Origin: an uncultured Bacilli bacterium
GTDB taxonomy: Bacteria; Bacillota_I; Bacilli_A; RF39; UBA660
Length of the DNA: 64,000 nucleotides
NCBI GenBank assembly: GCA_934090735.1
Contig: CAKOJR010000002.1
Span: 1-64,000, forward strand
Direction: 5' to 3'
Shown here: in pieces, positions 52,393 to 61,437 of the stretch
How positions within the stretch are numbered: position 1 is the stretch's first letter
Layout: every line of letters starts with the position of its first letter
Program-made: the position numbers and the translations under genes
The notes under the pieces: model-generated
Seen by the model: only the letters and a program-made list of their open reading frames with translations
What the model was told of the DNA's origin: nothing
Database searches by the model: none

Positions 52393-53515
52393 CCCAGTTT
52401 AGGTCAATTGCTTTACTTCTTGATGTGTTTCCAGAAGCATCTTTAGCCCAAATATAATAGGTTCCTTTTTTAGTGATTTGATAATTTAGTTTATCAAATT
52501 TTTTTGTGTTTTCAATTATTATCCAACTAGTCGGTTTAGAGATGGTTTTAGTAACAGCGTAAGCTACTACACCTGATGAAGCATCCGTTATTTCCCCTTT
52601 TATTATTTTATTTTCTTCGTCAAATTCATTTATATTTATTTCTGGCGCGATGTTATCAATGTTTGTAATATTTACTTCTTCTTTTGTCATGTTTCCAGAT
52701 AAATCTTTAACGCAGATATACCATATGCCATTTTCATCAATTGTAGCTTCAATTTTGTTTGCAGTTATATTTTGATAATTTTTGCATGTTTTGGAAATGC
52801 TGTATGAAGCAAGGCCGGAGTCTTCATCTGTAACAGTAGCGCTTATTATTATGCTGCTTGCATACTTTTCTTTATTGTAGGTTATGTCACTTATTATAGG
52901 AGCTTTATCATCTACAACAATTACATTAGTTTTATATTCTTTATCTTTAAAGATATAGGTTATTTCATAAAGACCTATTTCATCTAGATTATACTCTTCT
53001 TTTAATTTAATATTTTTTAAGGTTAAATAATCACTTATTATTTTTCCATTGTACGCAAATGAAAGAGATGGGGTATTTAAAATATCTTTTAAGTTTAATG
53101 ATTTGTTGCTTAAGTTTTTAACAATATTTTTCGTAAAAAGACCACTATCATATTTTGAAGGATATGTTACTGATATATTTTCATATTCATCTAGAGTTAT
53201 GCCTATTTTATCGTTTAGTGCAGATTTTTTAGTTTTGGGATTTTTAATATTTTTGCTTAAATATGAATCGTTTACTAAGTCCTCTACTTTCAAATTAATA
53301 TAAGCATAGTCTTTTTTTAATTTATTAATAATATCTTTATGATTGTCTAGATATTTATATGTGCTTTCGGTTATTAACATTTCATAATCGTTATACTTTT
53401 TGATATTTTGTTTTTTAAAGTGATTCGTTATTATTAAAGTTATACTTAAGATTATTAATAAAGCTGTTACTATTATAGATATATATTCAATATATGAATG
53501 GTCTTTTGTTTTCAT
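52385..53515 (-). CDS. Membrane-anchored surface protein with Ig-like repeats
   Basis: 376 residues. An N-terminal membrane helix (about 12-30) is followed by a pilin-like head (about 45-100) with NLKVEDLVNDSYLSKNI and NPKTKK, similar to a stretch in the next gene upstream. Three Ig-like units follow (about 140-375): each has V-D-x-x-AP or NIAPE starts and ends as DLSGNMT or DASGNTS, a phrase common in bacterial Ig-like repeats. Extracellular. Role unknown. It is the last gene behind queA-tgt. Confidence 0.7.
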   Translation of the reverse strand: MKTKDHSYIEYISIIVTALLIILSITLIITNHFKKQNIKKYNDYEMLITESTYKYLDNHKDIINKLKKDYAYINLKVEDLVNDSYLSKNIKNPKTKKSALNDKIGITLDEYENISVTYPSKYDSGLFTKNIVKNLSNKSLNLKDILNTPSLSFAYNGKIISDYLTLKNIKLKEEYNLDEIGLYEITYIFKDKEYKTNVIVVDDKAPIISDITYNKEKYASSIIISATVTDEDSGLASYSISKTCKNYQNITANKIEATIDENGIWYICVKDLSGNMTKEEVNITNIDNIAPEININEFDEENKIIKGEITDASSGVVAYAVTKTISKPTSWIIIENTKKFDKLNYQITKKGTYYIWAKDASGNTSRSKAIDLNWVS

Positions 53516-53517
53516 TA

Positions 53518-53832
53518 TTACTCTCCTTTTTCTTTACAGAATGTAATATTTTTATCTTCTTTTGTTAAGCATAGTGATTGATCTAGTGGTTCTTTAGTTA
53601 TGGGGTCAATTGCTTCTTCTAGGTATCCTTTATCGTATAAGTCTTTTAAGTTTATTTCGCCTTCACATTCATTTTTTTGATAGCAGATTTTAGCAGCTTC
53701 TTTTATTTTATTATAGACAACTGTGTACTGTCTATCGTGATGGTCTTTAATTGTTTTACTGATACCTAAAAGTAAGAATACACTTAGAGCAATTAGTAGG
53801 ATGCTAAGGACTAAATTATTTTTTTTCGCCAT
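53518..53832 (-). CDS. Small pseudopilin-like membrane protein
   Basis: 104 residues. A short basic start, one membrane helix (about 8-26), then an extracellular helix and a C-terminal piece with INLKDLYDKGYLEEAIDP, the arrangement of type II/IV pseudopilin heads. Four cysteines (CYQKNEC and a later pair) suggest disulfides. It lacks a clear prepilin peptidase site. It overlaps the end of tgt by 17 bases and is 2 bases before the 52385 gene, which shares the same module, so the two probably work together. Confidence 0.6.
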   Translation of the reverse strand: MAKKNNLVLSILLIALSVFLLLGISKTIKDHHDRQYTVVYNKIKEAAKICYQKNECEGEINLKDLYDKGYLEEAIDPITKEPLDQSLCLTKEDKNITFCKEKGE

Positions 53833-54934
53833 AGTAGTTTTTTATAAACTCCTCTCTATATTCTAAAAGAGTGTCATTTTTGATGGCTTCTCTTAATTCT
53901 TTTGTAAGATTTATGAGATAGTTTATGTTATGAATTGAAAGAAGTCTTGCCCCAAATGTTTCATCACAGTTAATTAGATGCTTAATATAAGCTTTCGTGT
54001 AATGCTTACAAGCATAGCAGTCACATTCATTACTTATTGGAGTAAAGTCTTCTTTATATTTAGCGTTTTTTAAATTTATTTTGCCATATTTTGTTAAGGC
54101 ATGTCCGTGACGAGCTAGTCTAGTTGGTGATACACAGTCGAAGATATCAATACCACGAATAACATTTTCAACGATGTCGATGGGATCGCCTACACCCATT
54201 AAATATCTTACTTTGTTTTCTGGTAAGTATTTAGTTGCGAAGCTTACCATTTTATACATTGTTGGTTTGTCTTCACCTACGCTTGTGCCACCTACTGAAT
54301 AGCCATCGAAGTCCATTTCGGCTAGTTTAAGAGCACATTCTTTTCTTAAATCTTCATATTCTCCACCTTGAACGATACCAAATAAGCTTTGTCTAGGATT
54401 ATTAAAGACGTCTTTTCCTCTTTTAGCCCATCTAAGAGTTCTTTCCATAGACATTTTACAGTATTCGTATGATGCTGGCCAAGCTACACATTCGTCAAAG
54501 CTCATAGCAATGTCACTATCTAGTTTATTTTGAATTTCAATGCTTTTTTCGGGAGTTAAAAATAATGCATCTCCGTTATATTGATTTTTAAATTTAACGC
54601 CTTCTTCAGAGATATCTTTTGGTTTTGCTAGACTAAATACTTGAAAGCCACCACTGTCTGTTAGAATTGGTCCATCCCAGTTCATGAATTTATGTAAGCC
54701 ACCTGCTTTTGCCACTACATCTTCTCCAGGCCTAAGCCATAAGTGATAAGTGTTTGCTAGAATGATGCCGGCGTCACATGCTTTTAGTTCTTCTGGTGAT
54801 AATGTTTTTACGGTAGCCTGAGTTCCTACTGGCATAAACATTGGGGTATCAAATGTACCATAGTTGGTTTTGATTTTACCTAGTCTTGCTCCAGTGTTTT
54901 TTTCTTTTTTAATTAATGTATATTCTACTTTCAT
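53816..54934 (-). CDS. tgt: Queuine tRNA-guanine transglycosylase (bacterial Tgt)
   Basis: 372 residues, typical. Catalytic and substrate motifs: TDSGGFQVFSL, MSFDECVAWPA, GIVQGGEYEDLR, LMGVGDP and FDCVSPTRLARHG. The zinc site is CDCYACKHYTKAYI with a final His. It swaps guanine-34 for preQ1 in GUN-anticodon tRNAs. It follows queA by 12 bases. Confidence 0.96.
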   Translation of the reverse strand: MKVEYTLIKKEKNTGARLGKIKTNYGTFDTPMFMPVGTQATVKTLSPEELKACDAGIILANTYHLWLRPGEDVVAKAGGLHKFMNWDGPILTDSGGFQVFSLAKPKDISEEGVKFKNQYNGDALFLTPEKSIEIQNKLDSDIAMSFDECVAWPASYEYCKMSMERTLRWAKRGKDVFNNPRQSLFGIVQGGEYEDLRKECALKLAEMDFDGYSVGGTSVGEDKPTMYKMVSFATKYLPENKVRYLMGVGDPIDIVENVIRGIDIFDCVSPTRLARHGHALTKYGKINLKNAKYKEDFTPISNECDCYACKHYTKAYIKHLINCDETFGARLLSIHNINYLINLTKELREAIKNDTLLEYREEFIKNYYGEKK

Positions 54935-54946
54935 AAGTCACTTCCT

Positions 54947-55972
54947 TTATTTGATTAACATGGCATCGCCAAAACTAAAGAAACGATATTTCATTTTTAC
55001 GGCTTCGTTATAAGCGTTTAAAATATTTTCTTTGCTTGAAAATGCTGATACTAACATTACTAATGTACTTTTTGGTAAGTGGAAGTTAGTAATAAGGCCA
55101 TCTATGCCTTTGAATTTAAATCCTGGGTAGATAAAAATACTTGTGTCTCCACTTGTTGGAACAAATTTTTCGTTATTTTGCATAATTGTTTCCAGAGTTC
55201 TTACACTTGTTGTACCAACTGCATAGATCTTGCCACCAGCTTTTCTAATCTCATTAAGAGCATCTGCTGCTTCTTTTGACATTATGTAGTGTTCTTTATG
55301 CATAACATGTTTTGTTACGTCTTCAACGTTTACTGGCCTAAATGTTCCTAGTCCGACATGCAAAGTAATATGAACTATTTTAATACCTTTTTCTTCTATT
55401 TTCTCTAGAAGTTCTTTAGTGAAGTGTAAGCCAGCAGTTGGCGCCGCAGCTGAACCATATTCTTTTGCATACACTGTTTGATACATGTCTTTATTTTCTA
55501 GTTTTTCATGAATATATGGAGGTAGTGGCATTGTTCCTAGTTTTTCTAGAATTTCCATTAGAATTCCATTGTAGATTAATTCTACTTCAGTTATTCCTTC
55601 TTCTTTAATCTTTATAACTTTTGCTTTTAGAGAGCCATCACCAAAGGTAATAATAGTGCCTTCTTTTAGTCTTTTTTGAGGTTTTGCTAAACATTTCCAG
55701 ATATCTTTTTCTTCAGGATTTAGGAGTAATAACTCAATAACTGCTCCAGTTTCTTCTTTAATACCAATTATTCTTGCAGGGATTACTTTAGTATCATTTA
55801 TTACTAAGGCATCACCTTTATTTAGATAATCTATAACGTCATAAAAATATTTATGAGTAAGCTCTCCTGTTACTCTATCCATTACGAGAAGTCTACTTTC
55901 ATCTCTTTTTTCTAGCGGAGTTTGAGCAATAAGTTCTTTTGGTAGGTAGTAATCAAATTCTTCTGTTTTCAT
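54947..55972 (-). CDS. queA: S-adenosylmethionine:tRNA ribosyltransferase-isomerase
   Basis: 341 residues, typical. Signatures are FDYYLPKELIAQTP at the start, LAKPQKRLKEG, YGSAAAPTAGLHFT and GTTSVRTLE, ending with TNFHLPKSTLVMLVSAF. It converts tRNA-bound preQ1 to epoxyqueuosine, the step after Tgt. The start overlaps the end of the upstream 55953 gene by 20 bases. Confidence 0.96.
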   Translation of the reverse strand: MKTEEFDYYLPKELIAQTPLEKRDESRLLVMDRVTGELTHKYFYDVIDYLNKGDALVINDTKVIPARIIGIKEETGAVIELLLLNPEEKDIWKCLAKPQKRLKEGTIITFGDGSLKAKVIKIKEEGITEVELIYNGILMEILEKLGTMPLPPYIHEKLENKDMYQTVYAKEYGSAAAPTAGLHFTKELLEKIEEKGIKIVHITLHVGLGTFRPVNVEDVTKHVMHKEHYIMSKEAADALNEIRKAGGKIYAVGTTSVRTLETIMQNNEKFVPTSGDTSIFIYPGFKFKGIDGLITNFHLPKSTLVMLVSAFSSKENILNAYNEAVKMKYRFFSFGDAMLIK

Positions 55973-56333
55973 TTTTAGTTACACTTCTTTCTGATAATAT
56001 TTGCAAAATTGTTTCGTAGTCTGGATAGTCAATTACTTTCATGTACATAAGGGTTTCTGTTAATATTATTAATTCATTTATGCGAAATTTTAATATTTCC
56101 GGATCATAATAAGTACAAGCAAAAATAATTGTAAGTATAGCGTCTTTTTGTTCATTTTTAGCAACTACTTCTAAGATATAATCAATGTAATCACGTAGTC
56201 TTGCAAGTTCTCTAAAGGTTAATGATGGTAATTTTTTTATTGATTCCATTTTTATTATGTCTTCATCATTTTCTGGTACTATCCAGCTGATTCTTCTTTT
56301 AATTGGATTTATAAGGTCGGTTTCTTTTGACAT
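55953..56333 (-). CDS. Unknown small cytoplasmic protein
   Basis: 126 residues from the ATG at 56333; AAAGGAG precedes it, and the longer frame to 56348 would place that site inside the coding region. Helix-rich: LTFRELARLRDYIDYILEVV, then a hydrophobic middle and a helix ending NENRRI. No family recognised. It overlaps queA by 20 bases and follows the folA terminator, so it is the first gene of the queA-tgt unit. Confidence 0.65.
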   Translation of the reverse strand: MSKETDLINPIKRRISWIVPENDEDIIKMESIKKLPSLTFRELARLRDYIDYILEVVAKNEQKDAILTIIFACTYYDPEILKFRINELIILTETLMYMKVIDYPDYETILQILSERSVTKNENRRI

Positions 56334-56363
56334 AATGACTCCTTTCATAGATTATTATAAAAC

Positions 56364-56389
56364 AAAAAGACCTTGTTTTAAAGCCTTTT
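56364..56389 (-). terminator. Terminator of the ruvA-folA operon
   Basis: Minus-strand hairpin of 9 bp including two G-U pairs (arms 56381-56389 and about 56365-56374) followed by U residues. It covers the folA stop. Confidence 0.6.
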
Positions 56390-56863
56390 CGTGTATTTCA
56401 TGAATGTAAAGTTTATACCATCTTCAGTGCATTTTTTTATTTCTTCAGCAGTGTAATCTTCTTTATTAAATTCTGGAAAGAAAGTGTCTGCTTTTTTTTC
56501 AAGATCAACTAAGGTTAAGTAAAGATATTTACAGTACGGAAGAAATTCTTTATAGATTTTAGCTCCACCTATTATGAAACATTCTTCATCTGTTTGTTTT
56601 ATGTAGTTAAGTATTTCTTCTTTAGTGTGCATTATGATAGCACCATCTACATTGTAGGACTCATTAGATGATAAGATAATGTGTTTCCTTCCTTTTAGGA
56701 GTCCAGGAAGTGATTCAAAAGTTTTTCTACCCATAATAATAGTTTTGCTTGCCGTAGTTTCCCTAAAAAACTTCATATCTTCTTTTAGGTGCCATAGTAG
56801 ATGATTATCAATTCCTAATTCATTATTTTTGCCGATAGCAGCAATTAAAGATAAATTATTCAT
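56378..56863 (-). CDS. folA: Dihydrofolate reductase
   Basis: 161 residues from the ATG at 56863; the TTG at 56878 would overlap thyA. Motifs: LIAAIGKNNELGI, LLWHLKEDMKFF with the active-site acid, IIMGRKTFESLPG and CFIIGGAKIYKEFL. It regenerates tetrahydrofolate from the dihydrofolate made by ThyA, encoded just upstream with 4 bases between. No clear ribosome site, so translation probably couples to thyA. Confidence 0.95.
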   Translation of the reverse strand: MNNLSLIAAIGKNNELGIDNHLLWHLKEDMKFFRETTASKTIIMGRKTFESLPGLLKGRKHIILSSNESYNVDGAIIMHTKEEILNYIKQTDEECFIIGGAKIYKEFLPYCKYLYLTLVDLEKKADTFFPEFNKEDYTAEEIKKCTEDGINFTFMKYTKRL

Positions 56864-56867
56864 AATA

Positions 56868-57767
56868 TTACTGCGCAATTGGGAATTTAATTGATCCCAT
56901 ATGCTTGTATCCTTCTATTTTAATATCTTTTAAATCTTTACTATTATCAAATTTGAAGAAATCAGTTACTTCTGGATTAATCCATAGCGTTGGTGCTTTA
57001 ATGTCTTCACTAGTTTTTGATCTTTCAATCTGCTCTTTGATACCATCTATTTGATTTACGTATATGTGTGCATCTTTTAAACTCCAGTCAATTGTTCCTG
57101 GTTTTAATCCGGTTACGTGAGCAATTAATGATAAAAGCACTGCATACTGAGTAACATTAAATGGCAAGCCTAGTGGTACATCACAGCTTCTTTGATGAAC
57201 CCAAAGATTTAGTTTACCATCTGTTACATCCCATTCACTAGACCATACACATGATGGCAATACTGCAGTTTCTAGATAATCATTTTGCCATAAACTCATT
57301 ACCATACGGCGGTCTGTTGAATTGTTTTTTATTGTGTCTATTAGATTTTGAGTAAGCTTAAATTTATTTGTAATATATCCGTAAGCTGTACCAATTGTAT
57401 GAGCATATTCTTTAGGAAATTTTCTTATTACTTCTTTTTTTACGTACTCGCCGTTTTCAACAACATTTTGAGTTGCTTTCCATAATCCTTCTTCATCAAT
57501 TTCCCATTCGTCCCAGATATGGACATTACGTTCTTGAAGCCATCTTACGTCATTGGACTGTGCTTGATAAATCCATAACATTTCAAGTATTGCTTGTCTA
57601 AAGAAAAGCTGTTTAGAAGCTAGGACAGGAAACTCTTCACTTAAATCAAAATGCAAGTGATAAGATGGTATTTTAATTGTGTCTATTCCAGTTCTATTTT
57701 GCACTCTTACTCCTTCATCTAATATTTTTGTGCATAGTTTGATATACTCTTTATCCCATTTAGTCAT
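56868..57767 (-). CDS. thyA: Thymidylate synthase ThyA
   Basis: 299 residues. It methylates dUMP with methylene-tetrahydrofolate. The catalytic cysteine is in AVLPSCVWSSEWDV: the common LPPCH is LPSCV here. The phosphate-binding QRSCDVPLGLPFN and the final DAHIYVNQ are normal. Placed between glyA and folA with one and four bases of spacing, so the three enzymes of the dTMP cycle are made together. Confidence 0.95.
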   Translation of the reverse strand: MTKWDKEYIKLCTKILDEGVRVQNRTGIDTIKIPSYHLHFDLSEEFPVLASKQLFFRQAILEMLWIYQAQSNDVRWLQERNVHIWDEWEIDEEGLWKATQNVVENGEYVKKEVIRKFPKEYAHTIGTAYGYITNKFKLTQNLIDTIKNNSTDRRMVMSLWQNDYLETAVLPSCVWSSEWDVTDGKLNLWVHQRSCDVPLGLPFNVTQYAVLLSLIAHVTGLKPGTIDWSLKDAHIYVNQIDGIKEQIERSKTSEDIKAPTLWINPEVTDFFKFDNSKDLKDIKIEGYKHMGSIKFPIAQ

Positions 57768-57768
57768 G

Positions 57769-59001
57769 TTATACTCCCTTTCTATATAGTGGATGACTAC
57801 TTGTTAACCTTAATACTTGTTTTCTTAAATTATCTAAAATTTCTTCATTATCCCTATTTCTTAGAGCCTCAATAATTATGATACCAACTTCTTCGAAGTC
57901 TTCTTCATTAAATCCTCTTGTAGTCATAGCTGGAGTACCAATTCTTAGGCCTGATGTTTTAAATGGACTTTCAGTATCGTTTGGAATAGTATTTTTATTG
58001 GTTGTAATGTTTATCTTGTCTAGAATGGTTTCAGCTTCTTTACCAGTGATACCGAATGATGATTTAACATCGATAAGCATTAAGTGATTATCAGTTCCAC
58101 CAGAAATAACTTTAACGCCATTATCCATAAACGTTTTGCTTAGCGCTTTAGCATTCTTAATTATGTTTGTAGCGTACTCTTTAAAACTAGGCTCCATTGC
58201 TTCATAGAAACACTGGGCTTTAGCTGCAATAACGTGCATTAATGGTCCGCCTTGAATTCCTGGGAAGATTGTTTTATTTATTTTAGTTATGATTTCTTCA
58301 TTATTTGTTAGGATAAGTCCACCTCTAGGTCCTCTTAGAGTTTTATGAGTTGTTGTAGTTATAACGTCTGCATATGGTGCTGGTGATGGATGAAGGCCAG
58401 TAGCAACAAGTCCAGCAATATGAGCCATATCTACCATTAGATATGCTCCTACTTCGTTAGCTATTTCTCTAAATTTAGCAAAGTCGATCATTCTTGAGTA
58501 AGCACTAGCTCCGGCAATAATCATTTTAGGTTTGCTTTCTAGAGCTATGTTTCTTAATTCGTTATAGTCAATGATGCCACTATCTTTATCAACTGTGTAT
58601 GATACGATATTGTATTCTTTGCCACTAAAGCTCATTGGGTGTCCGTGAGTTAGATGCCCACCATTAGATAGGTCCATGCCTAAAACAGTATCACCAATGT
58701 TAAGAAGTGCTTTATAGACTGCCATGTTTGCGGATGATCCAGAGTGTGGCTGAACGTTAGCATATTTAACATGAAATAACTTGCATGCATAATCAATTGC
58801 TAAATTTTCAATTTCATCTATATAGGTGCATCCTCCATAATATTTTTTGCCTGGGTAACCTTCAGCATATTTATTTGTTAGAATACTTCCTTGAAGTTTT
58901 AAAATATCTTTTGATACATAGTTTTCACTTGCAATAAGTTCAATATTTTCTTCTTGTCTTTGAGTTTCTTTTCTTAATAAGCTTGATATTTTTCTATCCA
59001 T
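57769..59001 (-). CDS. glyA: Serine hydroxymethyltransferase
   Basis: 410 residues, typical. Motifs: ENYVSKDIL, NKYAEGYPGKKYYGG, the PLP lysine in TTTTHKTLRGPRGG, and GIQGGPLMHVIAAKA. It makes glycine and methylene-tetrahydrofolate, the donor for the ThyA reaction. It shares one base with ruvB (TAATG), so translation is coupled. Confidence 0.96.
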   Translation of the reverse strand: MDRKISSLLRKETQRQEENIELIASENYVSKDILKLQGSILTNKYAEGYPGKKYYGGCTYIDEIENLAIDYACKLFHVKYANVQPHSGSSANMAVYKALLNIGDTVLGMDLSNGGHLTHGHPMSFSGKEYNIVSYTVDKDSGIIDYNELRNIALESKPKMIIAGASAYSRMIDFAKFREIANEVGAYLMVDMAHIAGLVATGLHPSPAPYADVITTTTHKTLRGPRGGLILTNNEEIITKINKTIFPGIQGGPLMHVIAAKAQCFYEAMEPSFKEYATNIIKNAKALSKTFMDNGVKVISGGTDNHLMLIDVKSSFGITGKEAETILDKINITTNKNTIPNDTESPFKTSGLRIGTPAMTTRGFNEEDFEEVGIIIIEALRNRDNEEILDNLRKQVLRLTSSHPLYRKGV

Positions 59002-59996
59002 TATAATAATCCTCCTTTAATGTGATTGTAACTTTTATCAGTAGCCATTCTTCCTCTAGGTGTTCTTTTTAAAAATCCTTCTTGCATTAGATATGGCTCA
59101 ACAACATCTTCTAGGGTTGAAACTTCTTCGCCAATTGATGATGCGATTGTTTCAACTCCTACTGGACCCCCATTGAATTTATAAATTAAACTTTCTAAGT
59201 ATTCGATATCTATTTGATCCAGACCGTAGTTATCTACTTTTAGTCTGTCTAAGGCTTCCATCGTTGTTTCTAAGTCGATTTCATCTAAACCTTTTACTTG
59301 AGCAAAGTCTCTAACTCTTTTAAATAATCTATTAGCGATTCTTGGTGTTTTACGGCTTCTTTTAGATAATTCTGCAGCTGCTTCTTTATTTATTTTCATG
59401 TTTAGTACGCGGCTTGTTCTTTCAATTATTTTTTGTAGTTCTTCATCTGTGTAGTAGTTTAGTTTTGAGACGATACCAAATCTATCTCTTAAAGGTGCAG
59501 AAATATCTCCTGCTCTAGTTGTTGCACCAACTAAGGTAAATGGTGGAAGATCTATTTTGATGCTTCTACTACTTCCTTCACTACCAACAACAATATCAAG
59601 TTCAAAGTCTTCCATTGCTGGATATAAAATTTCTTCAATAAATTTAGGAATGCGGTGAATTTCGTCTATGAATAAGACGTCACCTGGTTCTAGCGTACTT
59701 AAAACAGCGGCCAAGTCACCACTCTTTTCTAGAGATGGCCCTGTGGTCGTTTTAATATTTGTGCCAAGCTCATTAGCAATGATATGAGCTAAAGTTGTTT
59801 TACCTAGTCCTGGAGGGCCATAAAGTAAAACGTGATCTAAAGCTTCATCTCTCATTTTGGCTGCCTCAACAAAAACGCGAATATTTTCTTTTACTTCATT
59901 TTGTCCAATATATTCATCTAAAACTTGGGGTCTTAATGTTTCTTCTAAATTATTATCACTAGGTAATTCTTCGTTTGTTATTACTCTTTCTTCCAT
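59001..59996 (-). CDS. ruvB: Holliday junction branch-migration motor RuvB
   Basis: 331 residues. N-terminal LRPQVLDEYIGQ, Walker A YGPPGLGKTT, Walker B FIDEIHR, sensor VGATTRAGDIS and arginine-finger region LRDRFG, ending in the winged helix FLKRTPRGRMAT. The hexameric motor works with RuvA at junctions. Directly abuts the upstream HAD gene; ruvA is one gene further up. Confidence 0.97.
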   Translation of the reverse strand: MEERVITNEELPSDNNLEETLRPQVLDEYIGQNEVKENIRVFVEAAKMRDEALDHVLLYGPPGLGKTTLAHIIANELGTNIKTTTGPSLEKSGDLAAVLSTLEPGDVLFIDEIHRIPKFIEEILYPAMEDFELDIVVGSEGSSRSIKIDLPPFTLVGATTRAGDISAPLRDRFGIVSKLNYYTDEELQKIIERTSRVLNMKINKEAAAELSKRSRKTPRIANRLFKRVRDFAQVKGLDEIDLETTMEALDRLKVDNYGLDQIDIEYLESLIYKFNGGPVGVETIASSIGEEVSTLEDVVEPYLMQEGFLKRTPRGRMATDKSYNHIKGGLL

Positions 59997-60530
59997 TTAA
60001 TTACTTCTTTCTATTATGTAGTTTGCTATATCTAGCCAGTTACTAAAAATTAAATGTTTGCTCTCTTTCTTTTCGTTTGTATACCAAATTGTTTGAATTC
60101 CATATTCTTTTACTTCATCAAGAATTTTTTCTTTATCATCAATGAAGTATGATACATTTAATTCTTTAGCTGTTTTTCCCTTTTTATTTTGTTTATAATA
60201 GATTTCATCGTATGGTAAATCATATTTTTCTAGCATTTCAACGCTTGCTTTTTCGTATTCGTAATTTAAATCATAACCACGAGCTGTAATAATAACAATC
60301 TTATAACCATGTTCTTTAAGCATGGTAAGAGCTTCTTTTACAAATGGTTTTAATGTAAGATTTTTTTGGATATTGTAAGCATGTACTTCTAGAAATGCTT
60401 TAACATCTTTATTTTTAATATCATCACAGTAGTCGTTAAATTTTAAGTTTGGGGCATATTTTTTTACATATTTTAAAGCTTCATCGTGAGTATTTGTGAT
60501 TGTTTCATCTATATCTATACCAATTACCAT
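59997..60530 (-). CDS. HAD-family hydrolase, 5'-nucleotidase (NT5C-like)
   Basis: 177 residues. Motif I is IDIDETITN (nucleophile and acid Asp), motif II IVIITARG, motif III lysine in the KQNKKGKT region and motif IV FIDDKEKIL. The size and DIDETIT start resemble the YqfW/NT5C 5'(3')-deoxyribonucleotidase-like group. It sits between ruvA and ruvB with 3 and 0 bases of spacing. A nucleotide-pool role would fit the dTMP genes downstream, which is inference. Confidence 0.85.
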   Translation of the reverse strand: MVIGIDIDETITNTHDEALKYVKKYAPNLKFNDYCDDIKNKDVKAFLEVHAYNIQKNLTLKPFVKEALTMLKEHGYKIVIITARGYDLNYEYEKASVEMLEKYDLPYDEIYYKQNKKGKTAKELNVSYFIDDKEKILDEVKEYGIQTIWYTNEKKESKHLIFSNWLDIANYIIERSN

Positions 60531-60533
60531 AGG

Positions 60534-61082
60534 TTACCTCAACATTAATTTTAATGCTTCCTTTATTTGATTTTCGATGCTTAATTCAGAATCAACTTTT
60601 GGCAGAATCTTCTTGATGTCTGCACTTTTATATCCAAGGTTAAGTAGTACCTCAACAAGCTCTTCATTACTGCTTGTACTTGTAACTTCAATATTAATTT
60701 TTCCTTTTAAATCTAGAATAATTTGTCTTGCGAGTTTATCTCCAACTTTAGGAAATTTAGTTAAATAAAGGATATTTTCTCTATCTATTGCATCAATGAT
60801 TCCACTTACTGAACCAGAGGCAAACATTGGTAAAGCTGTTTTTGGACCTAATCCTTTTACTGCTATTAGTCTTAAAAATAATTCTTTTTCATCCATACTT
60901 TTGAATCCATATAATGAGTTTTCGTTTTCTGTTATATTTTGATAAGTATAGACTGTGTATTCTTTACCTATTTCATATGCGTATGGGTTTGCGACAAAGA
61001 TAATATAACCAATGCCATTATTTTCAAGAACTATATGATTACTTGTTAAATATTTTACGCTTCCTATTATGTATCCGAACAT
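60534..61082 (-). CDS. ruvA: Holliday junction-binding protein RuvA
   Basis: 182 residues, a little short (usual about 200). OB-fold start MFGYIIGSVKYLTSNHIVLE, helix-hairpin-helix with VKGLGPKTALPMF and FPKVGDKLARQIILDLKGK, and a small C-terminal RuvB-binding domain (VLLNLGYKSADIKKIL). First gene of ruvA-HAD-ruvB-glyA-thyA-folA. Confidence 0.95.
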   Translation of the reverse strand: MFGYIIGSVKYLTSNHIVLENNGIGYIIFVANPYAYEIGKEYTVYTYQNITENENSLYGFKSMDEKELFLRLIAVKGLGPKTALPMFASGSVSGIIDAIDRENILYLTKFPKVGDKLARQIILDLKGKINIEVTSTSSNEELVEVLLNLGYKSADIKKILPKVDSELSIENQIKEALKLMLR

Positions 61083-61211
61083 TGTTTATCACCTTTTTAA
61101 TTATAACATGATGCTTATCTTTAACCAAGAATATTTAGAAAGTTTTAAAAATTTATTAACAACTTTGAATACTTTTGAGTAAACTATAGTAGATACAAAG
61201 GAGGTATTAAC

Positions 61212-61409
61212 ATGTATTACTACGGATACAATGGTGGTTATAATGGAATGAATACTCCATATAACCCTTGTTACAATACTGGTTATGTTGGAAACACTAA
61301 TGGTGGATACGGACTAGGTGCTGCTTTATGGATCGTATTATTTATTCTTTTAGTAATTATTATTGGTGCTGGATGGTCTTGGGGAAACAACAATAACGGA
61401 AACATCTAA
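61212..61409 (+). CDS. Gly/Tyr/Asn-rich YjcZ-like membrane protein
   Basis: 65 residues. The first 34 are rich in Tyr, Gly and Asn (YYYGYNGGYNGMN), followed by a helix (LWIVLFILLVIIIGAGW) and a short Asn-rich tail. The helix is close to those of the two tiny peptides at 35825 and 35942. YjcZ-like family, function unknown. Perfect ribosome site AAGGAGG 7 bases before the ATG. Terminator follows at once. Confidence 0.85.
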   Translation: MYYYGYNGGYNGMNTPYNPCYNTGYVGNTNGGYGLGAALWIVLFILLVIIIGAGWSWGNNNNGNI

Positions 61410-61437
61410 AAAAGGAAGCCTTCGTGGTTTCCTTTTT
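61410..61437. terminator. Bidirectional terminator between the 61212 gene and argS
   Basis: Inverted repeat of 11 bp with one G-U (61410-61420 and 61426-61436), loop containing TTCG, A/T tails on both sides. It reaches the argS stop codon at 61436. Confidence 0.85.
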
